Program-made: the position numbers and the translations under genes | Part shown: piece by piece, positions 19,519-28,290 of the stretch | Layout of the letters: every line of letters begins with the position of its first letter | Numbering within the stretch: position 1 is the first letter of the stretch | The notes under the pieces: model-generated | What the model saw: the letters and a program-made list of their open reading frames with translations, nothing else | What the model was told of the DNA's origin: nothing | The model's database searches: none | NCBI GenBank assembly: GCA_903839405.1 | Contig: CAIMCD010000005.1 | Coordinates: 1-64,000, forward strand | DNA length: 64,000 nt | Direction: 5' to 3' | Source of the DNA: an uncultured Chlorobiaceae bacterium | GTDB taxonomy: Bacteria > Bacteroidota > Chlorobiia > Chlorobiales > Chlorobiaceae

Positions 19519-20073
19519 TTACCCCTGATTGTTGAGCTTTACCCATGCCGCGTACCGGTTCATCCAGTTTTGCAGGAACTCCAGGCTGTTGGGGCCGATC
19601 TTGCCGCTCTCGTCAAAGAGCCCCTCCTTGACCTGGATGAAGACTTCGGGCTGGGCAAGTGTTGGCATGCCAATATGCGCCAGAATGTTGCGCAAATGCT
19701 CCTGCGCCAGGGCGGTGCCGAGGCTGCCGACGGAAGCGCCTATAATACCGGCCGGTTTTCCATCCCACGAGTTTTGGCCGCGGGGGCGTGAAGCGTGATC
19801 AATGGCGTTTTTAAGCAGGCCGGGTATGGAGCGGTTGTATTCGGGCGTCACGAAGAGAACTCCCTGTGCAGCCTCGATTTCCTGTTTCAGCCGCTTGGCC
19901 GCCGCTGCCTGCAGGGCATCGTCATCCTGATTATAGAGCGGCAGGTCACCAATCTCTGCCTCTTTGAACGAGAACTCTGCCGGGGCTAATAAGGCTACGG
20001 CGTTTGCAAGCTTGCGGTTCCATGACTCCTTGCGAAGGCTGCCGACAATAACAGCAATATGATAGTGGTTCAT
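19519..20073 (-). CDS. NADPH-dependent FMN reductase-type flavoprotein
   Basis: A 184-residue flavodoxin-like reductase. The N-terminal phosphate-binding loop VGSLRKESWNRKLA and the flavin-contact motif TPEYNRSIPGLLKNAIDHASRP are diagnostic of the NADPH-dependent FMN reductase/quinone reductase (ChrR/YieF) family. Such enzymes reduce FMN, quinones, chromate or azo compounds; the physiological substrate here is unknown. It is transcribed on its own, on the same strand as the mntH-usp pair. Confidence 0.9.
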   Translation of the reverse strand: MNHYHIAVIVGSLRKESWNRKLANAVALLAPAEFSFKEAEIGDLPLYNQDDDALQAAAAKRLKQEIEAAQGVLFVTPEYNRSIPGLLKNAIDHASRPRGQNSWDGKPAGIIGASVGSLGTALAQEHLRNILAHIGMPTLAQPEVFIQVKEGLFDESGKIGPNSLEFLQNWMNRYAAWVKLNNQG

Positions 20074-20285
20074 AACGACTCTTTTTTCAGGGTTTTACTT
20101 GCCGGATCAATATTTCTTTGCTTGATACTCCATTGTATTGATGGCTGATTCCGTATCCCGGTTACTTGTTACTTTTTTCAACAGGTTTTAAGGGGAATTA
20201 ATTGCATGTGTAATTTATTGATACTAAAATAGTACGCTATTTTGCGGCAAGGAGTATCTCTCAAAACTAAACAAGGGGTGGACGG

Positions 20286-20540
20286 ATGAGTATCATGGGA
20301 TTGCTGATTTTTCTCATTGTCGGCGCGGTGGCGGGTTGGTTGGCTGGACTCATTATGAAAGGGGGTGATTTTGGCCTGCTCGGTGACATCGTTATCGGTA
20401 TTATCGGCGCTATTATAGGGGGTTACCTCTTTGGATTGCTGGGCATCTATCTGGGCCTGGGGATTCTCGGAGATATCCTCTCAGCGACCATAGGAGCGGT
20501 GGTGTTGCTTCTCCTGATCCGGTTTTTCCGCAGAGTCTGA
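20286..20540 (+). CDS. GlsB/YeaQ/YmgE-family small membrane protein
   Basis: An 84-residue, Gly-rich, very hydrophobic protein with three predicted membrane helices at about 4-24, 32-52 and 60-80. The repeated glycine pattern (GAVAGWLAGLIMKGG, GIIGAIIGGYLFGLLG) matches the GlsB/YeaQ/YmgE (transglycosylase-associated) family, which is stress-induced in several bacteria and of unknown mechanism. AAGGGGTGGACGGATG supplies a fair ribosome site. It is a single gene with no clear partner. Confidence 0.85.
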   Translation: MSIMGLLIFLIVGAVAGWLAGLIMKGGDFGLLGDIVIGIIGAIIGGYLFGLLGIYLGLGILGDILSATIGAVVLLLLIRFFRRV

Positions 20541-20626
20541 AACGTTCAAAAATCATCAGGAACCTCGCTTGCCCTGATTACGGCTGAGGGTTCACGCTCT
20601 CTATTTGCAGTTTGCCGCGCATTTAA

Positions 20627-20654
20627 TTTTTATTACAACCGATTGTAATAAAAA
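20627..20654. promoter_or_regulatory. Perfect inverted repeat upstream of TPR-hcp operon
   Basis: Arms TTTTTATTACAA (20627-20638) and TTGTAATAAAAA (20643-20654) flank CCGA. It is a perfect dyad with a four-base spacer, the spacing used by CRP/FNR-type regulators. No T run follows on either strand outside the arms, so it is unlikely to be a terminator. Hcp genes in anaerobes are often controlled by the FNR-family regulator HcpR, so an HcpR-type operator is plausible, but the half-site differs from the classical FNR box. Confidence 0.45.
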
Positions 20655-20751
20655 GAGTTATTCTTTTTCCCCTTTCCATTCGGCTAAGATTCGATGTTGC
20701 TGATTTGAACATCATCCTTCACATGATCAAAAAAAATATTGTTTTGTTTAT

Positions 20752-20776
20752 AACTGATACTATATTGATATCAGTT
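20752..20776. promoter_or_regulatory. Second dyad close to TPR-hcp start
   Basis: Arms AACTGATA (20752-20759) and TATCAGTT (20769-20776) flank a nine-base AT-rich centre, about 30 bases before the TPR start codon. A repressor site overlapping the promoter or leader is a reasonable reading. It differs from the 20627 dyad, so a second regulator may be involved. Confidence 0.4.
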
Positions 20777-20804
20777 AGAGAGGTGAACAAAAAAACAGTT
20801 ACGC

Positions 20805-21224
20805 ATGCTGAAAGATGCAATGGGCGGATATCGGGGGACGGCAACGGAGATCAGCCGCCTCATCATGGAGCAGCCGGAGAATGCCGAGGCTTACTATGAC
20901 CGGGGCAATGCCTGGAGCAGCTCTGGCGATTATGAAGGTGCAGTCAGGGATTACACCATGGCGCTCATGCTTGGACTGCGCTTCCGTGAAGCCATTAATG
21001 CCTATGGTAACCGTGGTATGGCCAGGGCTGAGATGGGTGACCTGGATGGAGCCATCGCAGATTTCAGTGAGATCATGGCGCGCAAGCCAAAAAACCGCTC
21101 GATTTTGCGCACAGCATTGCTCAGCCGGGCACTCTTGAGAGGAAGAAAAGGTGATAGTGAGGGTGCAGCAGGGGATCGCGCTATGGCATCCCTGCTTTTG
21201 GTGGATAACAACAACAATCAGTAA
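20805..21224 (+). CDS. TPR-repeat protein
   Basis: A 139-residue soluble protein with about three tetratricopeptide repeats: AEAYYDRGNAWSSSGDYEGA, then INAYGNRGMARAEMGDLDGA, then a weaker third ending RGRKGDSEGAA. TPRs mediate protein contacts and no catalytic domain is present. The gene ends 15 bases before hcp and shares its upstream dyads, so it is probably co-expressed with it and may assist Hcp assembly or a nitrosative-stress response. That link is inference. The ATG at 20805 has only a distant purine-rich ribosome site (AGAGAGGTGAAC). Confidence 0.8.
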   Translation: MLKDAMGGYRGTATEISRLIMEQPENAEAYYDRGNAWSSSGDYEGAVRDYTMALMLGLRFREAINAYGNRGMARAEMGDLDGAIADFSEIMARKPKNRSILRTALLSRALLRGRKGDSEGAAGDRAMASLLLVDNNNNQ

Positions 21225-21239
21225 ACAAGGAATAGAAAA

Positions 21240-22868
21240 ATGGGAATGTCATGTAATCAATGCCAGGAGAGTATTCATGGTACCGGATGTACCGTCAGGG
21301 GAGTATGCGGCAAGGATGAACCCACGGCCCGCCTTCAGGACGTGCTTGTTTATGCCACTGAGGGGCTTGCCCTTGCGGCGGAGCAACAGCCGGGTAGTTT
21401 GGCGCGCCATGTCGGCCAGCTTGTCAGCGAGTCGCTCTTTGTGACCGTTACCAACACCAATTTTGACGAGGATGCCATTGTTCTGCAGATCCGCAAAACC
21501 CTTGCCTTGCGTGATGAGCTTAATGGTTTGCTGGTCTCTCTGCCAGCCCATGATGCCGCACAGTGGAGTGGCAGCACCAAGGAGGAGTTTCTTGAAAAAG
21601 CTGTTGCTGTCGGCATTGAAAGCCTTAGTGAGAATGAGGATTTGCGCTCCCTGAAAAGCCTTGTGCTTTACGGCATCAAGGGGCTTGCCGCCTATACCGA
21701 TCATGCCGCCGTGCTTGGCTATCATGATGATGAGATCTATGCTTTTTATGTCAAGGGACTGGCGGCGCTCACCAAAGAGCTTTCGGCTGAAGAATTTACC
21801 GCGCTTGTGCTTGAAACCGGCGGAGCTGCGGTCAAGGCCATGGCCCTGCTCGACCGCGCCAACACCGAAACCTATGGTCATCCGGAAATCACCACGGTGA
21901 AAACCGGTGTTGGTACCAATCCCGGCATCCTCATCTCCGGCCACGATTTGCGTGACATGGAGGATCTGCTTCGTCAGACCGAAGGCAGCGGCGTTGACGT
22001 CTACACCCACTGCGAAATGCTTCCGGCGCACTACTACCCGGCCTTCAAGAAGTATGCGCACTTTGTGGGCAACTACGGCGGTGCCTGGTGGGCGCAGGAC
22101 AAGGAGTTCGACAGCTTCAACGGCCCGATTCTCATGACCACCAACTGCATTGTGCCGGTGCGCGAAGTCTACCGCAACCGCATGTTCACTACCGGTATGG
22201 CCGGCTATCCGGGCCTGAAGCATATTTCCGCACGGGCCGAGGGTGGCGAGAAGGATTTCTCTGTGCTTGTTGAACTGGCCAAGAGCTGTGCTCCACCAAA
22301 GGAGATTGAAAACGGTACCATCGTTGGCGGATTTGCCCACAACCAGGTGCTTGCCCTGGCCGACAAGGTGGTTGCTGCGGTCAAGAGTGGCGCCATAAAA
22401 CGGTTTGTGGTGATGGCCGGTTGCGACGGTCGCCACGCTTCGCGCAACTACTATACCAATGTTGCTGCGGCTTTGCCTGACGATACCATCATTCTGACCG
22501 CAGGGTGCGCCAAGTACCGCTACAACAAGCTGCAGCTTGGTGATATCGGCGGCATTCCCCGTGTGCTGGATGCCGGCCAGTGCAACGACTCCTACTCGCT
22601 TGCGGTTATTGCCCTCAAGCTCAAAGAGGTGTTCGGCCTTGAGGATATCAACGATCTGCCGATCTCGTTTGACATCGCCTGGTACGAGCAGAAAGCCGTG
22701 ACGGTGCTGCTTGCCCTGCTCTATCTTGGAATCAAAGGAATCCGCCTCGGACCAACACTTCCCGAGTTCCTGACGCCAAACGTTGCGGCCGTACTGGTCG
22801 AGAAGTTCGGCATCAAACCAATCGGCACGGTCGAGGCTGACATTGAAGCCATGATGGCCGGAGCATAA
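21240..22868 (+). CDS. hcp: Hydroxylamine reductase / hybrid cluster protein, class I
   Basis: An iron-sulfur protein of 542 residues with NO reductase and hydroxylamine reductase activity in this family, protecting anaerobes from nitrosative stress. The N-terminal cysteines at 5, 8, 17 and 23 give CX2CX8CX5C, the class I (anaerobe) pattern rather than the enterobacterial spacing. Ligands for the 4Fe-2S-2O hybrid cluster appear in the C-terminal part (for example [11 protein letters not shown] and GQCNDSYS). AAGGA sits eight bases before the ATG. It follows the TPR gene closely and ends in a strong terminator. Confidence 0.96.
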   Translation: MGMSCNQCQESIHGTGCTVRGVCGKDEPTARLQDVLVYATEGLALAAEQQPGSLARHVGQLVSESLFVTVTNTNFDEDAIVLQIRKTLALRDELNGLLVSLPAHDAAQWSGSTKEEFLEKAVAVGIESLSENEDLRSLKSLVLYGIKGLAAYTDHAAVLGYHDDEIYAFYVKGLAALTKELSAEEFTALVLETGGAAVKAMALLDRANTETYGHPEITTVKTGVGTNPGILISGHDLRDMEDLLRQTEGSGVDVYTHCEMLPAHYYPAFKKYAHFVGNYGGAWWAQDKEFDSFNGPILMTTNCIVPVREVYRNRMFTTGMAGYPGLKHISARAEGGEKDFSVLVELAKSCAPPKEIENGTIVGGFAHNQVLALADKVVAAVKSGAIKRFVVMAGCDGRHASRNYYTNVAAALPDDTIILTAGCAKYRYNKLQLGDIGGIPRVLDAGQCNDSYSLAVIALKLKEVFGLEDINDLPISFDIAWYEQKAVTVLLALLYLGIKGIRLGPTLPEFLTPNVAAVLVEKFGIKPIGTVEADIEAMMAGA

Positions 22869-22893
22869 ACTGTTCTCTTTTCCGAGACTTTAT

Positions 22894-22938
22894 TCCGCAG
22901 GGAGCTGATCAGATAGCGGCTTCCTGCGGATTTTTTTT
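22894..22938 (+). terminator. Rho-independent terminator of hcp
   Basis: TCCGCAGG (22894-22901) pairs with CCTGCGGA (22923-22930), and eight T follow at once. It is a textbook terminator 26 bases past the hcp stop. Confidence 0.9.
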
Positions 22939-23090
22939 GCCATCTAACAAGCTGTGTGCCGTTCTTATGAAGCCTATATATGTCACAGCTTAGTCAAAAC
23001 AACATTTGAAACGGATTTTTCCTCAAGATTGAGTATCAGCGAAACTGACAGCTCTTTGGTGTTGACGGTGGGTTTGTGCTAAAACCGAGG

Positions 23091-23126
23091 GAGATTCCTC
23101 TCTTCGTTCGGGATGACAGAAGAGGA
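23091..23126 (+). repeat. Dispersed intergenic repeat, copy 1
   Basis: A 36-base segment containing TCGTTCGGGATGACAGAAG matches 34 of 36 bases with 50758-50793, in the same orientation. It lies in the 331-base gap between hcp and the last eCIS gene; apart from this repeat and the hcp terminator, that gap has no visible gene. A second GATGACAG unit follows at about 23133. Confidence 0.85.
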
Positions 23127-23199
23127 GGTTGCGATGACAGGGAGGTGGTTGATTGAACGGTTATGATTCCGCAGCATCGCTGAACTCCTGTGACAGGCA

Positions 23200-24552
23200 T
23201 TAATAGACTTTTCCCTCTTTTTGGAACTCCCGTTCAATGCCGGCCTTGATGCGATCGGTGGTGATGGCGGTTGCGTTGGTGGCCAGTGCATCAATGCAGC
23301 AGAACTGAACCACATTGACGATAGCGGCTCCGGTGATTTCATACTTTTTTGCAATCTCCATCAGCTCTTTATCCGGCGGAATATTGAGGTTGCTCTTTTC
23401 GGGGAAGGCTTTCCGCCAGATCGCAAACCGTTCTTCGGGTCGCGGCAAGGGGAAGTAGATCACCGACTGGAAGCGCCGGATAAAGGCCTCGTCGATGTTG
23501 GCCTTGAAGTTGGAGGCGAGGATGACCAGACCGTTGTGGCTTTCGATGCGTTGCAACAGGTAGGCTACCTCCTGATTGGCATATTTGTCATGGGCGTCGT
23601 TGATGTTGGTTCTTTTGCCGAAGAGGGCATCGGCCTCATCAAAAAAGAGGACCCACTCCTTATCTTTTGAACGTTCAAAGAGTTGTGCAAGGTTTTTTTC
23701 TGTCTCGCCGATAAATTTGGAGACCACCATGGAGAGGTCGATCCGGAAAACATCCCTCCCGGTTTTCTTTCCGAGTATGAGTGCTGCAAGGGTTTTGCCG
23801 GTGCCCGGCAGGCCGTGAAACAAACATCGGTAGCCGGGCTTCACCCAGCGCTGCATATTCCACTCCTGCATCATGATACTCTGGTAACGAATCCAGTTCT
23901 CCACTTCTTTCAGTTGCGAAAGGGTCTGCTCCGGCAGCACCAGATCGTTTTCACTCAGGTCGGTGGTGATATATTCCGCCGGAAAATCCATGGAGAACTG
24001 GGGTCGCAAAAATTTTCCGTGGACAAAGAGTTCCCGGTAGTCGTTCGCTATCACCAGCTTGCCGCTCAGGGGCGGTTCGCCTTGCTCCGGCGCATCCAGC
24101 CAGATAAGGTTCCGCTGTGCAAAAGGGTGTTCCGGAGTGAAGAGTTTGAGGTAGTCGAAACGCTGATGCAGGTTGCCTCCGGCCAGAATGAAGAGGGCCG
24201 TTTCGCCGGTGGGCAAAAAGCCCCGGAACTGTTTGCCCCTGGTGCCACCGATCTGAGGAAAATCGCCACTCTGGGTGAGGTGCTGCATAATGACCGAGTC
24301 CAGGAGTTCCGGCTGGAGATGGGGGGCCAAAGCAAGCAACAAGACGATGATTTCCTCAGGAGAAAAGTTGTTCAGGCGAATGAAGCTCGATAGTTCGGAG
24401 TCATCTTGCATCGAGAGGATAGTATGTACCTCCCCGAGTGCTGGTGGCAGGTTTGCCGGCTCCAGGGTCTGTTGCAACCGTTGCTTAAAAACTTCGGCCA
24501 GAAAGTTCAGGTAGTGGGCCAAGGCAAGGGCATTTTTTTCGGAGGAGGTCAT
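23200..24552 (-). CDS. eCIS AAA+ ATPase (Pvc15-like)
   Basis: A cytoplasmic AAA+ ATPase of 450 residues and the last gene of the injection-system cluster. Walker A GLPGTGKT is at 247-254, Walker B VLFFDEAD at about 301-308, and an ASNFKANIDEAFIRRF segment gives sensor 1 and arginine-finger positions. The N-terminal 200 residues form the adaptor domain seen in the PVC/Afp ATPases. Related ATPases are needed for particle assembly or cargo loading and are a marker of extracellular contractile systems, as opposed to phages. A gap of about 236 bases without a gene separates it from the DUF4157 gene upstream. Confidence 0.93.
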   Translation of the reverse strand: MTSSEKNALALAHYLNFLAEVFKQRLQQTLEPANLPPALGEVHTILSMQDDSELSSFIRLNNFSPEEIIVLLLALAPHLQPELLDSVIMQHLTQSGDFPQIGGTRGKQFRGFLPTGETALFILAGGNLHQRFDYLKLFTPEHPFAQRNLIWLDAPEQGEPPLSGKLVIANDYRELFVHGKFLRPQFSMDFPAEYITTDLSENDLVLPEQTLSQLKEVENWIRYQSIMMQEWNMQRWVKPGYRCLFHGLPGTGKTLAALILGKKTGRDVFRIDLSMVVSKFIGETEKNLAQLFERSKDKEWVLFFDEADALFGKRTNINDAHDKYANQEVAYLLQRIESHNGLVILASNFKANIDEAFIRRFQSVIYFPLPRPEERFAIWRKAFPEKSNLNIPPDKELMEIAKKYEITGAAIVNVVQFCCIDALATNATAITTDRIKAGIEREFQKEGKVY

Positions 24553-24788
24553 GATGGTAACGGTTCCGGCTTTTGGTCTCAGGGATGCGGCTGCTTGTTT
24601 TGTTCTTCTCTTCTCCGATATTCATCTGGCGCATGGTTGGAGGATAACGAGCATAGTCATTAAAAATTATCAGGTAACCATACGCCGATTACGCTCATAC
24701 AAGAGTGGAACAAAAAAAGTTTTTAACTCTTTGTTATAGAAAATAGAAAACCTGCCAGCAACCGCGGCAGCAACCCGAAAAATCCCGG

Positions 24789-26831
24789 TTAAAACGTCCC
24801 TTTCATGGTGACGGGAAGAACAAGCTTGTTGATGAAGGGGGCATAGAGCGTCCTGCTACGCTCGTGTTGCAGGACCCAAAAGCCACAAAGGCCAGGACTG
24901 TACAGATCATCTTCGTCGACACCAAAATCGTCACCGATCTCAAATATCAGGTCAATAACGTAGCTACGTTTCGTAATGTCACCCGCAAAATATGTCGCCA
25001 TCAGTGTTTCTTCCTGCGTACCGCCGATGACGGCCTTGAGGGTGGAACCATCAATGAATCCAAAGTGAGTTTCGGGTGGAATCACTGATAATTTACAAGG
25101 ATTCAGTACACCACTTGATGCCTGGGCGGCAAGCTGAGCCTCAATATCCTTTTGAACCTGTGCGCGCGTCCTCCAGAACGAATAGGAAAACGATGCCATG
25201 ATACCGAGCATACTCGTCTCGTCATGGATTACCGTGCCGCCCATACCGAGAGCAAACCTTGAAAAGGCAGTGACGCCAGCGCTTCCGCCTAATAGTAGCA
25301 GCTCTGTCAACATGTCAAGCTCGCAGGCAACATCAGAGACAAACCACCAGGAAGGTTTATCATGCATTATCTTAGCCCAGGCTAACAATTTAGCGGCGGA
25401 AAACATTGAAATGGAGGGTTTATCGAAATGTCCAAAATCGGGGCCCGATCCACACCCCCGGGCGTGGCCCAGCGTCACGGGAAATGCACAAGCAGGGGCA
25501 GGTACTGGAGTTGGTGGTGCAGTTCCCGGATCATCTTGCCGTTGAAGCTGAGATAAGCCCATAGCGGTTTGATGAGCGAGCCTGAGAGAGTGAGGCGCTC
25601 CCGGCTGGGCTTCACTTGCAGGGGCTTGCCCTTGCTGCACCGTATGCGTCAGTTCATGGGCGAGGAGGTGCTTTCCCGAGGAGGAATCGGGATTGTATTT
25701 ACCCTCGTTGAAGTAGATGTCGCGGCCGTGCGTAAAGGCCTGAGCGTTGAGGTCATTGCTCAGTTGGGTTGCTTCGCCGCCCGTATGAAGCTTGACGCCG
25801 CTGAAATCTTTGCCGAAGCCGCATTCCATCTCGTTGCGGGTCTTGTTGTCCATTGGGGTGCCCTGGCCTTTTGTGGACTGTAGGCGGCTTTCGAGGTTAC
25901 CTTGCCCGGGGCTTGCAGCATCATCTTTTTCCTGTTTCTGCACCGGTGCCGTCGAGGCATTATGCAGGGCCGTAAAAAATCCGGTGAAGGCTTTTTTCGG
26001 CCTTTTATTCTCCATAATCTCGCCGTACCAGCCGCTGTTGCCGTCAATGCTTTCGATCATATCCCCATCCACCTTGCTGACAATGCAATGGTGCTGGAAG
26101 GGTTTGTCGATATAGCCGATGTCGCCAGACTGGGGAGTGCTGGTCTGTTTCAGGGTGCCGTAAGCCGAAACGCCCTTTCCCATTTGCCAGTTGCCGATGT
26201 TGATACCGGCTTTTTTGATGCAGTAGGTGGCGAAGATGCCGCACCATGAAGGAAGTTTGTACTTCATATATTTGATGACATCTTCGCTCCAGACACCGGG
26301 TGCGCTGACTTTAAAGATCTCAAGCAGGAGGTCATAACCGTATCGGAGATCGCCGCCGGCTGATTGCTTGGACTTCACCTTGCCGATCATGGAGCGGGCG
26401 ATGGCGACGATCGACTCACCCTGGCTCGTGCCGGTCGAAAGATCGTTTGCGCTCCGGTAGATATGCTCTCCTTCATCCGCTTTCAGAGGCTCGGTATCCT
26501 CTCTCTCTCGCTTGAGGAAGGGCTCGCGTTGTATATCGTGTTCCCGTTCGTCGTTTTGTTCTGCTTTTTTGCTCAGCCGCTCCTCCTCTTTTCCGGATTT
26601 GGTTGAGGGCAGAGCTTCGGGAGCGAAGGAACGGCTCACAACCTTGTCGGCCATGGCATCGGCCTCTCGCTCGTAAGGATCCCCACGTTTACCAACATGC
26701 AGCTTTGGCTGTATATGCGGGGAGTTAAAAAAGAAGGATGTTTTATCGGGCGAAAAAAACGGCTCCCTCTGGCCGGAAAGCTCTTTCGGCCGAGAGGTCG
26801 TTGACTGAGGTGCTTTTACCGTTTCTTTCAT
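24789..26831 (-). CDS. Multidomain eCIS cargo candidate: CHAP/NlpC-like + DUF4157 + unknown C-terminus
   Basis: With the ATG at 26831 the protein has 680 residues; a GTG at 26864, overlapping the previous gene, is an alternative. Residues 25-65 hold PHIQPKLHVGKRGDPYEREA, the usual lead-in of eCIS core (DUF4157) proteins. Residues 135-292 look like a CHAP/NlpC-P60 cysteine amidase, with WCGIFATYC giving Cys197 and FQHHCIV giving the His. Residues 325-402 are the DUF4157 domain with the metallopeptidase-like HELTH. The last 240 residues match nothing I know. DUF4157 is a known hallmark of eCIS-linked effectors, so this is the best cargo or toxin candidate of the cluster. Confidence 0.8.
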   Translation of the reverse strand: MKETVKAPQSTTSRPKELSGQREPFFSPDKTSFFFNSPHIQPKLHVGKRGDPYEREADAMADKVVSRSFAPEALPSTKSGKEEERLSKKAEQNDEREHDIQREPFLKREREDTEPLKADEGEHIYRSANDLSTGTSQGESIVAIARSMIGKVKSKQSAGGDLRYGYDLLLEIFKVSAPGVWSEDVIKYMKYKLPSWCGIFATYCIKKAGINIGNWQMGKGVSAYGTLKQTSTPQSGDIGYIDKPFQHHCIVSKVDGDMIESIDGNSGWYGEIMENKRPKKAFTGFFTALHNASTAPVQKQEKDDAASPGQGNLESRLQSTKGQGTPMDNKTRNEMECGFGKDFSGVKLHTGGEATQLSNDLNAQAFTHGRDIYFNEGKYNPDSSSGKHLLAHELTHTVQQGQAPASEAQPGAPHSLRLAHQTAMGLSQLQRQDDPGTAPPTPVPAPACAFPVTLGHARGCGSGPDFGHFDKPSISMFSAAKLLAWAKIMHDKPSWWFVSDVACELDMLTELLLLGGSAGVTAFSRFALGMGGTVIHDETSMLGIMASFSYSFWRTRAQVQKDIEAQLAAQASSGVLNPCKLSVIPPETHFGFIDGSTLKAVIGGTQEETLMATYFAGDITKRSYVIDLIFEIGDDFGVDEDDLYSPGLCGFWVLQHERSRTLYAPFINKLVLPVTMKGTF

Positions 26832-26851
26832 GTGTCTCAAAAGATGAGGGT

Positions 26852-28288
26852 TTAAGCAAACCACTCAACAAACAGGGGAGCTTCCAGCCAGGGAAGCTTG
26901 ATGATTCCATAACCCCAGGGAAGAAAGGTCAGCAGAACATCGTGCGATTTGTTTTCTACCACGAGCCGGTTCTGAAACTCAGAGAGCACCAGCTTTCCTG
27001 AGCGCTGCAAAAACCCTTCACGCAGACCGTCCGGGGAGGTCTTTTTAAGGGCATGCCAATGCCCGATGGCCGCCTGCAGCAGGGTTTCGCACTCCTCTTT
27101 CATGGAGTGGCCAAGCGTTACAAAGCGCTCAACGGGCTCCGCAAGCTCAGCGCCGCAAAGGAATTTCTCAAAAGTGAGCTGATGCTCAAGCGGAAACTCC
27201 TCTCCGGTTGCAAGGAAGGAGAGCAGGTGCATGGCAATGTTCCGCGATCCTTCATTTTTGAAACTTCCATCCTGCAGCAGATCAAACTCCCTGAAAAAAG
27301 AGTCCAGGAAGGGATGCAGAAGCACCAGCCCGGCGTGATCGACATAGACTCCCTCTTCCTCTCCTTCATGGATCTTTTTTTCTCCCGGATTTTTTTCGGA
27401 TGCCGGTGTTCCTCTTCCTTTCAGGGGAAGGGTTTGTTCCTCTTGTTTTTTTTGTGTTTCCGGGATGAGTTCCAGAGTGAGCTGCTGAAAGCTCTTCCAC
27501 TCAAGCGGCGTTGAGGTTGCAGCCAGTTGTATGATGATGCGGCGAAGAAAATCATTCTGCAATCTGGCGGCCGAAAGCAAGGAGGGTTGTTCATCAACGC
27601 TGAACTGCTTCAGGAAATAATCAAGCAGGCGAGCACCCTCATTTGGCTCCTGTGTTGAGCCGCCTGCAAAGAGACGGGCACGCTCACTTGGTTGCAGCTT
27701 CAAGCGCCCCTCAAGCAGGAGCTGGATGAGGGTTGTGACAAACTTCCGGGAGAATTGTTTCACCAGCCGTTCGACGGCTGTTTCTTGCGAACGGAACAAC
27801 CCAAAGAGGCGCTCAATCCATTCCGGGTGAGAAAGAATTGGCAACTCAAGGATGTGCTCTTCCTGCAGCAAATGGGCTGTCGGCTCACTCCACCAGGGTC
27901 TTCTGCCGGTTTCAAGAAAAGAGAGGAAGAGCTCAAACACTTTTTCCTCCTGCGAGATGAAGGCTCTTGCCGGGCCGGTTTCATCAACCGGTTGCAACGG
28001 GGAGGAGCTGGTCAATGGCTCTATTTTTTCACGGAAAGAGCTGAGCGCCAATTCTGAAAATCCAGCAGCAAACCCACAGAGGTCAAGAGCGTGCACATGT
28101 AGATCAAGCCGCTCCAGGCGGATGGTCTCCTTACCGGGCAGCAGTTCATCAAGCCACCGTTCCAGCTTCGGCAGGATCTCATGGTAGAAGAGACGCGTTG
28201 CCTCATCCTGCAGCGCTTTTGCGGACTTTACGTCTGGAGCTTCGATCTCCAGATTGACGCGGTGAATGATGTGTTGTTCATTACGCAT
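26852..28288 (-). CDS. Contractile injection system tape measure protein (Pvc14-like)
   Basis: A 478-residue protein whose N-terminus (IHRVNLEIEAPDVKSAKALQ, then RLERLDLHVHALDL) is typical of the CIS tape-measure family, which sets tube length in PVC/Afp particles. The middle is highly charged and helical, with a KK/EE-rich spacer around residues 275-310. The C-terminal part has VYVDHAGLVLLHPFLDSFF and a second conserved block, VLLTFLPWGYGIIKLPWLE. It lies between the 1309-residue protein gene (gap of two bases) and the DUF4157 gene. Its length is on the short side for such proteins. Confidence 0.8.
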   Translation of the reverse strand: MRNEQHIIHRVNLEIEAPDVKSAKALQDEATRLFYHEILPKLERWLDELLPGKETIRLERLDLHVHALDLCGFAAGFSELALSSFREKIEPLTSSSPLQPVDETGPARAFISQEEKVFELFLSFLETGRRPWWSEPTAHLLQEEHILELPILSHPEWIERLFGLFRSQETAVERLVKQFSRKFVTTLIQLLLEGRLKLQPSERARLFAGGSTQEPNEGARLLDYFLKQFSVDEQPSLLSAARLQNDFLRRIIIQLAATSTPLEWKSFQQLTLELIPETQKKQEEQTLPLKGRGTPASEKNPGEKKIHEGEEEGVYVDHAGLVLLHPFLDSFFREFDLLQDGSFKNEGSRNIAMHLLSFLATGEEFPLEHQLTFEKFLCGAELAEPVERFVTLGHSMKEECETLLQAAIGHWHALKKTSPDGLREGFLQRSGKLVLSEFQNRLVVENKSHDVLLTFLPWGYGIIKLPWLEAPLFVEWFA

Positions 28289-28290
28289 AC

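Noticed and set aside
21249..22436. 395-codon open frame on the minus strand opposite hcp
   Set aside because: It is antisense to a clear hcp gene, has no family resemblance, and arises from GC-rich codon use of the plus-strand gene.
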